Shown in pieces: positions 10,275 to 22,174 of a stretch of DNA of 64,000 nucleotides. Source of the DNA: Euclidia mi (Eukaryota; Arthropoda; Insecta; Lepidoptera; Erebidae); assembly GCA_944739405.2 (NCBI GenBank), contig OX123193.2, forward strand, positions 24,417,516 to 24,481,515, given 5' to 3'. The notes under the pieces were generated by a model. The model made no database searches. It was not told the origin of the DNA and saw only the letters and a program-made list of their open reading frames with translations. Within the stretch, counting starts at the first letter, position 1, and every line of letters begins with the position of its first letter. The position numbers and the translations under genes were made by a program.

Positions 10275-11490
10275 AACGGAGCTGCCAGAAACTGAAGGCC
10301 TTATTTTATGGCAATTAATGTTGGAGGCATAGTCCGTAGCAGTCCGTATAGTCAGATATAAAAAATAATTTAATAGTTTAAAAAACACTAGAAAACTACG
10401 CTTTTATAAATGCACATAAAAACAGAAAATAAATTATGGGTCGTTCAAGCTGTCTCTATTTCTGGGCTGAAGTGTTAACTGGGATCCTGCCGTTTTGCCG
10501 AAAAGATTTTGCCAAAATTTCATTACCCAAAACAATTTTAGCAACCCTTTTTTTAGGCATGTATTTAATGCGGCATCTAAGTAAAACGAATACAAGTTTC
10601 AAAAATATTTAGAGTGGGTACCATCTATAATTGGTTGGCAGCTAATAATAAGTATCGTAATAAGTAAAAGCTAGCATATTAACACAGTATATAAATACAT
10701 ACAGTAGTTTGACGCCTTTGATCTCGAAGAAAAAGCCGACAACGTCTAGACAAGGGTAAGGAGGCTAGGGCTGCTACATTTAAACAATACCTACTTATTC
10801 AAACACCGTCTACTTATTTATTTTAGAAAAATATAACAATTGCTACGCTACATGAATATTATAGTGTAAATCACTTATTTATTATATGAAAATAATTAAC
10901 GATGAATAATTATTATAAAACAGTTTGCATTTAGTTTGCACTTGCGGTGGGTGACAGCTTTGCATACAAAGTGTCAGTCAGCACCTATTTCATACCGCAA
11001 GTGTCGTAGGAGGCGGTTAAGGTTATGAAGCATTTTTTCAGATATACTAGGTGGTTATCGTACAAACCTAGTTAAAATAAAGCGATTGATATAGCGGTCG
11101 TTTAATGGATGGGCAACCATGGGATCAGCTTGCAGAGCCTATGTTATCGATATGAAGTATTTTGAAGATCTATTTTCGAGCAAACTACGTTAAGGTAAAG
11201 CAATAGACATCAAAGTCATTTTATAGATGGGTAACCGGGCTATAAGATTACTGAGAACATGTGTGGGTTTGTAAAAGGGGGCCAAAAATATGGTTATTTT
11301 TTAGCTAGGACGCGCCGTTACCAAGATACATATTAATATTTGATAGGTACAGTTACCTAATACGAAGGTACTAGGTTAGGTACTTATTGCATGAAATTAA
11401 AATCACGCTTGAATCGAATATTACCTTACAACGCTTATTTTCTTACGTCTGCCATGTTGTTTACGTACAGTAATTACTACTTTATTCTGT
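10275..11490. other. Non-coding AT-rich DNA
   Basis: No gene or clear mobile element. A loose inverted repeat, CACTTGCGGT ... ACCGCAAGTG, encloses about 45 bp near 10938-11003. Confidence 0.35.
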
Positions 11491-11494
11491 GACA

Positions 11495-11695
11495 AGAGGA
11501 TGCCCGCGGTTACACCCACGTCATTTAAGGCTACTGCTCCGCTCCCGTCGCTCATAGCGTGAAGTTATGTAACCTATAGCCTTCCCCGATAAATTTGCTA
11601 TCTAACGCTGAAAGAATTTTTCAAATCGGACCAGTAGTTACTGAGATTAGCGCTTTCTAACAAACAAACAAACTATTCAGTTTTAATATTAGTAT
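11495..11695 (-). mobile_element. Helitron-like non-autonomous repeat fragment
   Basis: GATGCCCGCGGTTACACCCA, GGCTACTGCTCCGCTC and AAGAATTTTTCAAATCGGAC match the segment at 47910-48050 in the same order. This is a dispersed repeat of lepidopteran genomes whose copies usually end in CTAG. The stretch 11700-12540 after it shows nothing recognisable. Confidence 0.5.
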
Positions 11696-12540
11696 TAGAT
11701 TTGGCCAGACATGAGATATTGTAATAAGTTAGTAGATTAGTGGGTACGTGCACATTATTTTAAGTGGATACAGGTATATACATACGTTTCAAAATAATAT
11801 AAATAATTAAAATTAATGAAATTTTAATTGTTTTGTGTAAGTAAATTGATGAAATCGCAGATTTTTTAAATGCTTATTTTTTAAATCTTTAAATGAAGCA
11901 TGAAGAATTGCAATGTCTCACAGCACAAGTCGTATGCACCATCTTAGTTAATATTCATAAGCAAATAAATAAGTAACGAACAAAAGACAAGCACGCGCCA
12001 GCCCCCAAAAAACATGTACCTAGTTAGGAACTAAAGTGATATACGTAAGTAGGTACCGCTCTTCCCGCGTCTCACCTCTTGTCCCCCGCACGATTGACCC
12101 GTCTAGACGCGTTTGTCGAACGACTGTATGGATTATTTTATTTGACTGTGATATTAATATGTCAGTTATAAGCTCAGTTTTAATTTAAACTAGCAGATTT
12201 TTTTTTGGTAACTGAATTAGTATCTAAGTGGAAACTTGATGATGAATAAAAAATAGAAAATGGGCATTCATAAATAATACAAATTTCAATATTTGGCAAA
12301 TGATTTTATCTTAAATTAAGTGTTTCGTATAAGTAAATAAGACGCTGCAGTCTTTTAAGCCAAGTTGACGGAGCCCTGCTTCGCAGGGCATTTTTGGGTA
12401 CAGGGTCACAAGAAAACCTAACATAACCTACCTACCTAATCTACTACTAACATTATTAGTCGCCAAGTCATTATTTATAGCTCCTCGGCTAACTAGTTTT
12501 TAGTTTTTATAATACCCTTAGTTTTGAATCTTATTTAATA

Positions 12541-12747
12541 CTAGAGGACGCCAGCAGCTACGCCTGCAATTTTTTTAAATTTACCCGTTTTGGCCGATCC
12601 CGTGGGAATTTCGGGAAATCCCTTCTTAGTGCACCCCTACAGTCCCCATGGAACACACATGCCAAATTTTAGCTTCCTGCACCCAATAGTTTCGGCTGTA
12701 GCGTATCTGTCAGTCAGTCAGTAACGCAAGGATTTTATATATTAAGA
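12541..12747 (-). mobile_element. Short Helitron (TC...CTAG family), copy 1
   Basis: Minus orientation: it ends with CTAG at 12541-12544 and starts with TCTTAATATATAAAATCCTT (reverse complement, ending at 12747). An A precedes and a T follows, as expected for Helitron insertion between A and T without target duplication. Copies: 18273-18510, 41140-41344, 41358-41564, 43922-44096. Confidence 0.8.
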
Positions 12748-12920
12748 TAATAGTCGCGAAAATATTTAATCGCTAGCAAGTTATTTTATTAGTTGCAAAC
12801 AATTAGTCATCTTTTAAGTTATTACTTTATTAGTCACTTGCAAAATAATTAGCTCTTTTTTATACCATTGCAATATTTCGAATGATGTTAGTACGCATAT
12901 TTTTATTTGGTCAAATTTTT

Positions 12921-15240
12921 ACTTCTTTTTTTTTTTTCTGCCGAACAAATTGACTCCATGCTGCCTGATGTTAAGCAGTCAGTGAAGTCCCATAGTGATG
13001 GCCATCATCCCAGCAGCCAGCATGGCATTATGGCATGATGGCCCTCACCTTGACGGCCTTGAGTAAAGCTTTTTCACGCCCCGGTTTAAGGACCCGGGAT
13101 CATAAGTGGAGGGAAACACGTGGACTGGTAAAGAGTTCCACATCTTAATGGTACGACAGAGATAAGAGGCGCCGAACCGTTTGGTGCGTGACGGTATCTG
13201 TTCTACCGTGTAAGAGTGGCACCTCAACCCAGCACGTGTCGTTCGGGATAGGAAAGGAGAGGGTGGGATTAGTTGAAAGAGCTCTTCGGAGCACTCACCG
13301 TGATAGATACGGTAGAAGACAGCCATTGAGGCCACGTCTCTGCGTAATTGCAGTGACTCAAGAGTCTTAGTGGCCTCTGGATCCCCGATGATACGGACAG
13401 CACGCCGCTGCAACCTATCGAGGGCGTCCAATAAGTACTGAGCGGAGCCATTCCAAAGGTGAGATCAGTATTCCACGCAGGAGCGAACCTGGGTCTTGTA
13501 TAACAGACACAACTGCTCCGGCGTGAAAAATCTCCTCACCTTGTTCAGGACTCCGAGTTTCCGAGATGCGGATTTGATGACACCCTCGATGTAGTTCTTC
13601 TGGTTGAGATTTCTGCGTATGTTCATACCTAGGATATTGAGGCTGTCTTGAATCGATAGTGGAGTGTCCAGAAGAGAGGGATGGGGAAGGAATGAAGATA
13701 CCTTGGCTGAGAATGCGCACACCTGTGTTTTCTTGGCGTTGAACTCGACCAGGTTCTCATCACCCCAATGCGAGATGCAATTCAGAACCCGGTCAAGCTC
13801 AGCAACAAGTGTTCGCCTATACTCCTCAGTATCGGCTTGCTTAGCCGCAGGGTGTCCGAGATATCGCCCATGTACAGTACTGTCATCTGCATAGCAATGT
13901 ATACCCCTAAAAGTGAGCATATCATTGATATGCAGAAGAAAAAGCGTGGGTGATAACACGGATCCCTGAGGCACACCAGCATTCACCTGGAGAAACTTCG
14001 ATGATTCACCGTCACAAAGGATACGGCGCTCATTCAGGAAGCTGGCAACCCAGTTGCACAATCGACGCGGCAAGCCGTAGGCTGGAAGCTTGGAAAGAAG
14101 CGCACGATGCCAGACTCTATCGAAGGCTTTGGAGATGTCAAGACTAATAGCCAACGACTCCTCATGCCTGTCCATCGCCTCACCCCAAAGGTGAGTGACA
14201 TACGCTAGAAGATCACCCGTTGATCGTTTCGGTCTGAAGCCATACTGACGATCACTGATGAGAGAGTGATCTTCTAGGTAGCGAACGAGTTGGTTGGTGA
14301 TTAGTCGTTCAAACACCTTGCAGAGGATAGGGGTGATAGCAATGGGTCGATAGTTGCCCGGATCAGAACGATCCCCTTTCTTGGGAATCGGTTGTACGTT
14401 CGCCTCTTTCCAAGCCTGCGGCACTACGCCAGAGGCATATGATAGGCGATACAGGCGTGTAAGCATTGGAGACAACTCGGCTGCGCATTTCCTAAGCACA
14501 ACCGCTGGAATTCCGTCAGGTCCACTGGCTTTCCGGACATCGAGAGATCGCAGTGTCGCGCGAACATCGCATTGCCTGATTTTAATATCAGGCATGGAGT
14601 GGCCGCAGTAGGGAATCGAAGGCGGCTACGCACTACGATCATCGATTCGGGAGTTGGCCGCAAAGAGATTGACAAGCAGGTCAGCTTTCCCTTGCGGCCC
14701 ATGGGCCAGTGATCCATCAGGGCATCGCAATGGCGGCAGTGAAGGCTGGCAGAAATTAGATTGCACGGCTTTGGCCAATCGCCAGTATCCCCGGCTGCCC
14801 GAGGCGTGCGACAAGAGTTCTTGACCAAACCTTGCAAGGCGCTGTGCATCCGCTCTTATGTATGCCCGCTTGCAGACCTTGGTGGCTCTATTATAGGCTG
14901 CCTTGATGAGATGGACATTCGGATCGCGACGAGACCGAGCCCTGATCCAAGCGCGGTAAGCCGACTGTTTTTTTTAACAGCATCGGCGCACTCGCGATCG
15001 AACCAGGGCCGTACTGCGCTGCTGCTGGAGACGTCAGTGGATGGAATATAATATTCCATACCCAAGATGATTTCCCCAGCAACAGCAGACGCACTCTCCG
15101 ACAGATCCCTCCCACCAAAGCAGCGTTGAGACCACGGGATGGACGCATAAGAGTTCTTGACCAAACCGTGCAATGCGCTGTGCATCCGCTCTTATGTATG
15201 CCCTCTTGCAGACCTTGGTGGCTCTATTATAGGCTGCCGG
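12921..15240 (-). mobile_element. Non-LTR retrotransposon, 5'-truncated, minus strand
   Basis: The poly(T) at 12921-12940 is the poly(A) end of a minus-strand LINE. A 3' UTR-like part (12941-13044) and the RT reading frame (13045-14890) follow. At the upstream end a segment of about 90 bp is duplicated directly (about 14812-14902 and 15145-15237), so the 5' end is rearranged. Confidence 0.75.
13045..14890 (-). pseudogene. Reverse transcriptase of a Jockey-superfamily LINE, two in-frame stops
   Basis: One frame runs through almost the whole region. From about 14880 it reads ADAQRLARFGQELLSHASGS, then ATLRSLDVRKASGPDGIPAV (finger), YRPIAITPILCKVFERLI, YGFRPKRSTGDLL, SLDISKAFDRVWH (motif A), AGVPQGSVLSPTLFLLHIND (motif B), HCYADDSTV (motif C, catalytic YADD), then the thumb and C-terminal region ending KMWNSLPVHVFPSTYDPGS. 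Only two nonsense codons interrupt this frame: one near 14626 and a TGA at 13465-13467, where relatives have Cys (VEYCSHLWN-type context). It is thus a young inactive copy. The endonuclease is lost by truncation. Confidence 0.8.
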
Positions 15241-15795
15241 TAAAATATTACCAATATTACCAAGTATAATGTCATTATGGCATTTGGTCTTTAATCGAAT
15301 GATTTATTACAGCAAACAATCTTCAGACAATAAACGTTTGGTGATATTAGTTTATTTATGGAAGTAGTTAGAGTAGGTTAATTATTAAAAAAAGGTTTAG
15401 GTCAGGTTAGGTTAGAACTGTGACCTCCTACGCACGAAGCGAAGCGAGCGGTGCTGCGGTAGCGGCCGGCGAGTGCCAGAAACGACTTGCATTAATAGAA
15501 AAAAGATATTGTTTTTAGTAGGTTACCCGAAACTGAACTATTTAGATTAGGATAATTATTGATTTTGCGTAAAAACTATTATTCCAACTGAAATATTTGA
15601 CTAAATAAAAAATGTTAAAAGTACTAGTTGGTAAACAAGTTATAGTTTAAACGTGCATTTCCCAAACATTAGGTCTGCGTTACAAATTTTTGTGAATAGA
15701 TTTTTTGCTAAGTAACAATTTGACAAATGAAATTATGCGATAATTTTTTTGGGAAGTGAAAATTTGTCAAATTCCTTTCGGTCAAACAAGGGAGA
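15241..15795. other. Non-coding AT-rich DNA
   Basis: No gene seen. A GC-rich patch (GCGAGCGGTGCTGCGGTAGC) near 15435 has no recognisable context. Confidence 0.35.
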
Positions 15796-15799
15796 CCCG

Positions 15800-17010
15800 T
15801 GTAAACTATGTGCTTTTAATTATAATATTTGATTGTAAAAGCGTGGGGCGCTGGAACAGGAAAGACGTTCTTGTTTAACTTGTTCAAAAATCAAGTGAAC
15901 AGATGTTACGGGAAGTAGGTTACACAGATTGGCGCTCTAACTGGAGTTGCAGCACGAGTAGTAAGTGCCAGTTTGTAAAGTACCAGCTTGTCGAACTGAG
16001 ACAAAACATGCGCCATCAGCGAGGAAGACGACATTCACCGATATTTTTAACGCCTCTTCTTTCAGGAAATTAAGTACATAAGGGTAATGCTTTAACAGTG
16101 GCAAAATGTAGAGTTCTTGTTCGTGGACGAGATATCTTTGGTTCCCTTTGGTAACTCTTTGGCGGCATAAATGCTATGCTCTTGTGCGACCTCATGCAGC
16201 TTCCGCCAGGAATGTAGAATTACTATTTGTTAACAATAAAGTATTTCCTGTTCCAGCGCCCCACGCTTTAACAATCAAATATTAAAAGAGCTCGCATCCT
16301 CTCCACCTCCGCCTGTGCGTCTGTATTAAATGGTGTTTTATCTGTCAGCTTATAACAATCTAGCTCTTCAATCAGGAGACCACTAAGTGATTTGACTCTA
16401 TTCTGGGCCACATACGCCTGTCCAGCCGCAAAAGTACAGGACCCTAACTACACCACTGCGTGGTCTACAATATATACCTTATTTGTTTGTTATACCTTGA
16501 AACCTGATCATGTTCAAAGTCCATTACATGGCCTTTCTCACAAGTGCAAACACGACTATGATACGATATTTCATCATGGAATGCCAGTGCCTATCTTCCG
16601 GCTTCATCATCAGACCTTGAAACCTAATCGTGGCCAAAGTTCATTTCAAGACTTTTCTAAGAAATCCAAAACAGCTATGAGACGATTTTCCATCATGAAG
16701 TTCCAGTTCATGTCTTCCTGCTCCATCATCAGATCAGTTTGACAGTGCCATATTATTGTATTGTCATCAGAACTAACAACTGCCAATTTTCACTACGCTA
16801 CGACCCTTGGAAGATGGTAAAATACATGTTGAGTTCCAGTTCATATCCTCTGGCTCCATCATCAGATCAGTTTGACAGTACCATATTACTGTATTGTCAT
16901 CAGAACTACATATAGCTGCCAATTTTCATTACGCTACGACCCTTGGAAGATGGTTAAATTAGTTAGTTTAGATTCCATTACATAGTTAGTTACATACACG
17001 ACGACCTTAT
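15800..17010 (+). repeat. Dispersed repeat with internal tandem units, copy 1
   Basis: Starts GTGTAAACTATGTGCTTTTA and ends near TTACATAGTTAGTTACATAC. The middle contains two related units of about 120 bp (CCTTGAAACCTAATCGTGGC ... ATCATCAG) and two copies of a roughly 120-bp TTGACAGTGCCATATTATTG ... CTTGGAAGATGG block. A minus-strand copy without the insertion at 15824-16283 lies at 26395-26931. Its weak 116-codon open frame has no recognised domain and is probably non-coding. Confidence 0.65.
15824..16283. mobile_element. MITE with 40-bp terminal inverted repeats
   Basis: AATATTTGATTGTAAAAGCG-TGGGGCGCTGGAACAGGAAA at 15824-15863 is repeated inverted at 16243-16282, with one mismatch visible. 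About 380 bp lie between the arms, without coding capacity. It sits inside the repeat at 15800-17010. Confidence 0.75.
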
Positions 17011-17014
17011 TATA

Positions 17015-17335
17015 AGCATGTAAATCACTGCTGGGCAAAGACCCCTTCCAACTTCCACCTGTCGCGATCACATGTATGCGAGTTTCCGCCAATCCCTCCG
17101 ATATGCGTCCAATTCATCCCGCAAGCATCTTTAAAATCACTTTATGCTCCACTTGGATCTTTCAAAGTCGGAATAAAATAATGACACCTTGGAATGGCTG
17201 TTCTCTCTAAGTACATAAGATAGCCTAAATCTAGGGTAATGTATCCTCTTCCGAATATCGGGTCGACCGAGAACTGGTGCGTCACGAAGGGCACAGGGCG
17301 TAGTTTCTCGCACCGGTGACATTGCTGCCCGTCAC
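17015..17335 (-). pseudogene. RTE-type LINE C-terminal fragment
   Basis: Minus-strand frames show pieces such as DACGMNWTHIGGIGG and DRDRWKLEGVFAQQ, which match the pattern of the RTE ORF end (ACGMNW ... DR-x-x-W ... GEAF-x-QQ). Stops and shifts are present. Confidence 0.45.
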
Positions 17336-17699
17336 CTGCTTATTTTCGCTAAAATAAGGAGTTGAGAGGCGAAATCTGTAAGTTTATAGACATAACCCGC
17401 GTCACGTCCCACAAGGGGTGCTTCAAAAAATCGTAGAAGGTGTTTGTAATATTTAAATTAATCGGCTTCGATATTGGAGGCAAAAGTTTTAGGAGACCTG
17501 TACGTGCTTATTCAACTATAAAGATACCTAGAGTTGTATTTTGAAGCAAATCGAAAATAATTTCAATCAATTATTTACGCTGGCATTTTACTGACACGCG
17601 GCGCCCCGATTACTCTGGCGCCAGTTGCGCGAAGGCAATAGGGGCGGCACACATCGCACACAGGGGAGGCTTGGCCCTGATAATATAATTATATGACCT

Positions 17700-18125
17700 C
17701 TATGTTATTTTAAATGAATTTAATTGATTTATTGACCAAAAAGCAAAAACTTTTTATGTTATTTTATAATTATGAATTTGATTGATTATTGTCCAATTGA
17801 TGACTTTTTACGTTATCAATGTTATCATATATGAATTTAATTGATTATTGTTCATTTTAAAGGAATTTAAGTAATTGATTATTGTCCAATTGATGACTTT
17901 TTACGATATTATAGATGAATTTAATTGATTATTGTTATTTTAAAGGAATTTAATTGATTATTGTCCAATTGATGACGGTTTATGTTATTTATTATTATAT
18001 ATGTATGTATTTAAGTGATTAACTATTGTCCAATTGATTAATTTTATGATGATGAATTTAATTTATTTTTGACTCTAAGTAAGTATATATGAATTTTATG
18101 TTATGAATTTTATTTAATGATTAGA
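17700..18125. repeat. AT-rich degenerate tandem repeat
   Basis: About eight to ten irregular copies of GAATTTAATTGATTATTGTC with or without CAATTGATGACTTTTTACG, in units of 30-60 bp. No coding potential. The stretch before it (17340-17700) has no recognised feature. Confidence 0.75.
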
Positions 18126-18272
18126 TTTTTTTTTGGTACTTACATAGATAATTATTTTAACAGCCTTATTGGAAATGTAATTAGTGCATGCGATAAAGTT
18201 GACTACACTAGCGAATTGGGGTGACCTTTAATGGTAGATGTACTTGTGAGTGTAATAAATAAATAAATAAAA

Positions 18273-18510
18273 TCTTAATATATAAAATCCTTGCGTTACT
18301 GACTGACTGACAGACACGCTACAGCCGAAACTATTGGGCGCAGGAAGCTGAAATTTTTCATGTATGTTCCTTGGGGATCGTAGGGGTGAACTAAGAAGGG
18401 ATCTCCCGAAATTCCCATGGGATCGGCCAAAACGGGTAAATTAAAAAATATTGCGGGCGTAGCCCCACGGCTACGCCCGCAATATTTCATGATGCCCACG
18501 CATCATCTAG
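18273..18510 (+). mobile_element. Short Helitron, copy 2
   Basis: Begins TCTTAATATATAAAATCCTT after an A and ends CTAG (18507-18510) before a T. A GC-rich hairpin (GCGGGCGTAGCC ... GGCTACGCCCGC) lies before the 3' end, as usual for Helitrons. Confidence 0.85.
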
Positions 18511-18669
18511 TAAATAAATAAATAAATATATGGATTAATAAATTACTCATAACAGGCTCCCAAATCACCAGAATAGTGCAACCTATTAAAGAATTAATAA
18601 ACCTAGACTACGGACACAAGCAATAGGTACTTCATGAAATGAAAATAAGGATGATTTTGTTTTCGATTG

Positions 18670-18860
18670 TTGTTCTTACTACTGCGGCCACGCCGCCGCC
18701 GCGCCGCCGCGCGGTTCTACTTCGATCGTGTCAGTGCGCGTACCAAGTATTTTAAATGTTATTTAATTAATTTCCGCGGCGTCCTTTGCCGCCCCCTTAA
18801 ATGTGCCGCCCGGGGCCATGGCCCCCTCAGCCCTCCACCACGTTACGCCACTGAGTCAAG
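18670..18860. repeat. GC-rich fragment, possible MITE end
   Basis: CGCCGCCGCGCCGCCGCG followed by CCGCCCGGGGCCATGGCCCC and ending ACGTTACGCCACTG. The end resembles a hAT TIR, but I found no matching left end, so it is recorded only as a GC-rich repeat fragment. Confidence 0.35.
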
Positions 18861-19060
18861 TCAAAATCAAAGTCAAAATTCATCTAGGTCACAAGGTGAC
18901 GCTTATGAACGTCAAATGTTTAAAGTAAATTACTTAATGCTTCTACATTGACATTTACTGCCTCGTTCGCAAAGCAATAGGTAGAACCACGAGAAAGAAC
19001 GGGCAATAAAACTCGTGGCCACTCTTTTTAATCGCCAGTGTTATGGTACATATTTTGTTT
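18845..19060 (-). mobile_element. LINE 3'-tail repeat, copy 2
   Basis: Reverse complement of the blocks at 25485-25675: the TCAAAATTCATCTAGGTCAC tail, GTGACGCTTATGAACGTCAA, TACATTTGAC-like spacing, TTCGCAAAGCAATAGGTAGA and the CACGAGAAAGAACGGGCAAT block. Confidence 0.65.
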
Positions 19061-19851
19061 TTGAAAGGAGCTGCAACTGTTTTACATTGTAATAAATTAC
19101 TTGTAAATAGTAAATAGGAACATACATAATACTTAAACAATTAATGCAGTTACTTACCAAATTAAGTGCTATAGCCTTCCAGTGTCAGTGTCAATCTTGT
19201 GTAACAGGAGCATCCACTTACGTCTTATAATATAGACAGCTCGCGATCATGTTCAGAACTATGATGGAAATGTATGTTACAGAAAGTGGCGGTATATGAA
19301 TACACAAAATTTACAACAACGTTAAAGTGTACTGTAGCAAATTTTAAAAATAAAATTAGTGGAACAACAATGCAAATGTAAATGTAGTAAGTTGAATGAC
19401 CTAATAATAGATGAATAGGTATTTAAAAGAACTAGATATATTATTAAAAAAAAACTGAAAAGCAAGGTATCTATATAAATTCTGAATAAATACAAAGATT
19501 AAAAGTTGGCTAGTGTAAGTGACCATCTATCCTTATCACTGAAATAATCATTACTGGTATAATAACCTTTCCTAATAAGGCAGTCTTTTATTTTACTTTT
19601 AAACGTACTAAATGGTAATTCTAAAAGACTAATTGGTATTTTATTGTATATACGAATACCTAGCCCTACAAAAGAATTATTAAGTTTATGTTAACGATGA
19701 TAAGGGTCACATACCTTATGCCTGTTTCGGGTATTTATGTTATGTATGTCACTTTTTGTAGTAAATAAACCTATATTTTGCCTAATATACAATATATTAG
19801 CAAATAAAAATTGCGAGGCTACTGTAAGAATCCCTATAGACTTATAGCGTT

Positions 19852-20250
19852 CCCCAAGGGCCTTATCATACTAGCGGATTGATAACGTCCTCAAAGCGGA
19901 GCGCGCGCGCAACGAATACGTTACGGGACTTACGGGCTCACAACGAACACGCCGCGCATGCGCAACGAATTCGTTGCGGACGCGCAAATTCGTCGATGCT
20001 ATCGTTTTCGTCTCCGGCGTCTTCGAAGTAATAAAATCAACAGCTATGTTTCCTCGTCGGAACCCATTTTGTTTCTGGATGTATTGTACGTCGATATTTT
20101 GCTACGAACATGCAACGGAAACGTAATGTATTTGCCACGCGTCCGCGACGTCCTCGCTGCGCAGCCGCGTCGTGGTCGCGACGCATTCGCTGCGCGTCCG
20201 CTCCGCCCGGCAACCGCTCCCAAACCGCTAGTGTGATAAGGCCCTTGGGG
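19852..20250. mobile_element. GC-rich TIR element (MITE) 1
   Basis: 26-bp inverted ends: CCCCAAGGGCCTTATCATAC-TAGCGG at 19852-19877 and its complement at 20225-20250 with one mismatch. The interior is rich in CGCAACGAATACGTTACGGG-like and CGCGTCCGC-like blocks. Open frames in both directions are composition artefacts. Confidence 0.75.
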
Positions 20251-20252
20251 CG

Positions 20253-20482
20253 TTATCATACTAGCGGTTTGGGAGATTATCGACGTACAGTACATCCAGT
20301 TACTGGACACACACTGTACAGTTACTGGATGTACTGTACGTCGATAATTTGCTACAAACAAAAACGTAACGTATTCGCCACGCGTCCGCGGCGTCTTCGC
20401 TGCGCAGCCGCGGCGTGTTCGCGACGCTTTCGCTGCGCGTCCGCTCCGCCCCGCAACCGCTCCCAAACCGCTAGTATGATAA
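20253..20482. mobile_element. GC-rich TIR element (MITE) 2, abutting MITE 1
   Basis: TTATCATACTAGCGGTTTGG-GAG at 20253-20275 is perfectly inverted at 20460-20482. The interior resembles the right half of MITE 1 (CGTCCGCGGCGTCTTCGCTG ... CGCTGCGCGTCCGCTCCGCC). The two elements are practically back to back. Confidence 0.75.
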
Positions 20483-20622
20483 GGTCCTAAGAGTATCTTT
20501 TGCATCTAACGTAATATTGCTCGTACCGCTCGTTTCTGTAGAACGAAAATATTCTGAATATCGGCAGCTTTGCCCCATGACAAAATGCCGTAGGACATGT
20601 CACTATTAAAATAACTAAAATA

Positions 20623-22174
20623 CACACATCAACAAAGTCTAGGGATATTTTATATTTCATCAAATATCTAAAAATCTATGAAGAATTTTCTGATACAGTA
20701 AATAGAAGAATCATAGATTATTTTAAGGTCTTTAATAAAAATAAAAAACATTTCGTGTTTTTTTTTGTTTTAAATAAAAAAAATAATTTTTTTAATCATC
20801 ATGGAAAATTAGTATGATAACAACAAACATTTCTTCTTAAAAAACTATTAATTTTAATAAAAATGGAAAACATCTTGTAAAATCTAATCATTAATAATCA
20901 GTGTTGCCACCTCTTACATTGATTACACATCGACATCGATTGTTAATACTTAAAATTAAATTGTCAATGTCTTGCTGCGGTATGAGGTCCCATGTCCTTT
21001 GCAAGTGTTCGTAAAGTTGTTGTTCAGTCGTCAAATTTGGTGGAAAATCTCTCAAAGCTTTTCGTTGTAACATGTCCCAGGCATGCTCGATAGGATTTAA
21101 GTCGGGCGACTGTGCAGGCCAATCCAAAACTTGAATATCGTGCTCTCGGAGAGCGGTCGATACCAGCCGCGCCGTATGGCAAGGAGCATTATCGTGCATG
21201 AGTAGAAATTCATGGCCTATTTGAGTTCTGTGTGGGACAATAACGGGCTCTACTACCTCCTCGTGGTATTTTTGTGCAGTCATGCTGCCTTGGATCCAAA
21301 CGAGTTGGGTTCGTCCGCCAAGACGAATTCCTGCCCACACCATGATTGTCCCGCCTTGGTATGGGTGGACCTCCTGAGGGTGCCGTAGACGGCTAACTCT
21401 CCCTGGAGCTCTCCAAACCTCATCGGTGAACAGCACCAAAGACCATTGTTCGTCACTCCATGGTAAATGCTCCCGAGCCCACGAAAGCCGCCGACCGCGA
21501 TTGCCACGTCGCAATGCTGGAACACGCAATGGTCTTCGAGCATGAAGATCAACTTCATGTAACCTTCTTCGCACGGTTTGGTCGCTTACCAGCAGCTGGT
21601 GGTCCTCCTGGAGCCTTTGCACTAGTTGCAGCGCTGTGATATTGGGTTGTCTTCTGGCGGTCATTTGGAGAAATCGATCCTGTCTCTGCGTAGTAACACG
21701 ATATCTACATGTGTGCTGTTCGGCCACATCTCCAGTACTGCGATAACGTGACCACAACCTTGATATCACATTTTGACTGGTATGTAGGGCCTCAGCAACG
21801 ACGCGTTGAATTGCACCATTTTCTAACATGCCCACGGCTCGTAACATTTCATCTCGACTCAAATGACGACGTGACATGACTTTTAAAGTTCGTACGTCAC
21901 GTTAAATTAAAAAAGAAAAACAATTAAAAACCCTTTTCATTAATAATTATAATAAAACAGTTTTAACTTTCTTTAATGTAACGAATTACTAGCAAATTTG
22001 CCGCCATATTTTGGTTATTATTTTGTTTTTTTTCTTTCCATGTTCAAATTTTGAAAATAGAATAAAAGAGGTTTTAATCTGTATATAAACTTTTTGTGGA
22101 AACTAACAAGGTTCTAAACTATAAACTCGTAAATAATTTAGGATTAAGATATCCCTAGACTTTGTTGATGTGTG
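20623..22174 (-). mobile_element. Tc1-like DNA transposon, full length
   Basis: Inverted ends CACACATCAACAAAGTCTAG-GGATAT at 20623 and 22174, flanked on both sides by TA (20621-20622, 22175-22176), the Tc1/mariner target duplication. The 1,552-bp element carries one uninterrupted transposase frame. Confidence 0.9.
20891..21877 (-). CDS. Tc1-like transposase, apparently intact
   Basis: 328 codons from an ATG at 21877 (MSRRHLSRDEMLRAVGML). The N-terminal third holds two helix-turn-helix-like segments (QRVVAEALHTSQNVISRLW; LVQRLQEDHQLLVSDQTVRR), which in this family bind the inverted repeats. The catalytic domain shows VLFTDEVW (first Asp), MHDNAPCH (second Asp) and SPDLNPIEHAWD (Glu). Exactly 34 residues lie between the second Asp and the Glu, giving the DD34E signature of Tc1. 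Length is in the usual 330-350 range. No stop or shift interrupts it and both TIRs survive, so it may be recently active. It sits in antisense-free DNA within a dead LINE. Confidence 0.9.
   Translation of the reverse strand: MSRRHLSRDEMLRAVGMLENGAIQRVVAEALHTSQNVISRLWSRYRSTGDVAEQHTCRYRVTTQRQDRFLQMTARRQPNITALQLVQRLQEDHQLLVSDQTVRRRLHEVDLHARRPLRVPALRRGNRGRRLSWAREHLPWSDEQWSLVLFTDEVWRAPGRVSRLRHPQEVHPYQGGTIMVWAGIRLGGRTQLVWIQGSMTAQKYHEEVVEPVIVPHRTQIGHEFLLMHDNAPCHTARLVSTALREHDIQVLDWPAQSPDLNPIEHAWDMLQRKALRDFPPNLTTEQQLYEHLQRTWDLIPQQDIDNLILSINNRCRCVINVRGGNTDY

Noticed and set aside
16392..16742. 116-codon frame, with a similar frame at 26435-26743
   Set aside because: Both come from a non-coding dispersed repeat with tandem units; similarity reflects DNA copies, with no known domain.
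20044..20505. 153-codon minus and 126-codon plus frames
   Set aside because: They run across two GC-rich MITEs with repeated words and cross the element borders.
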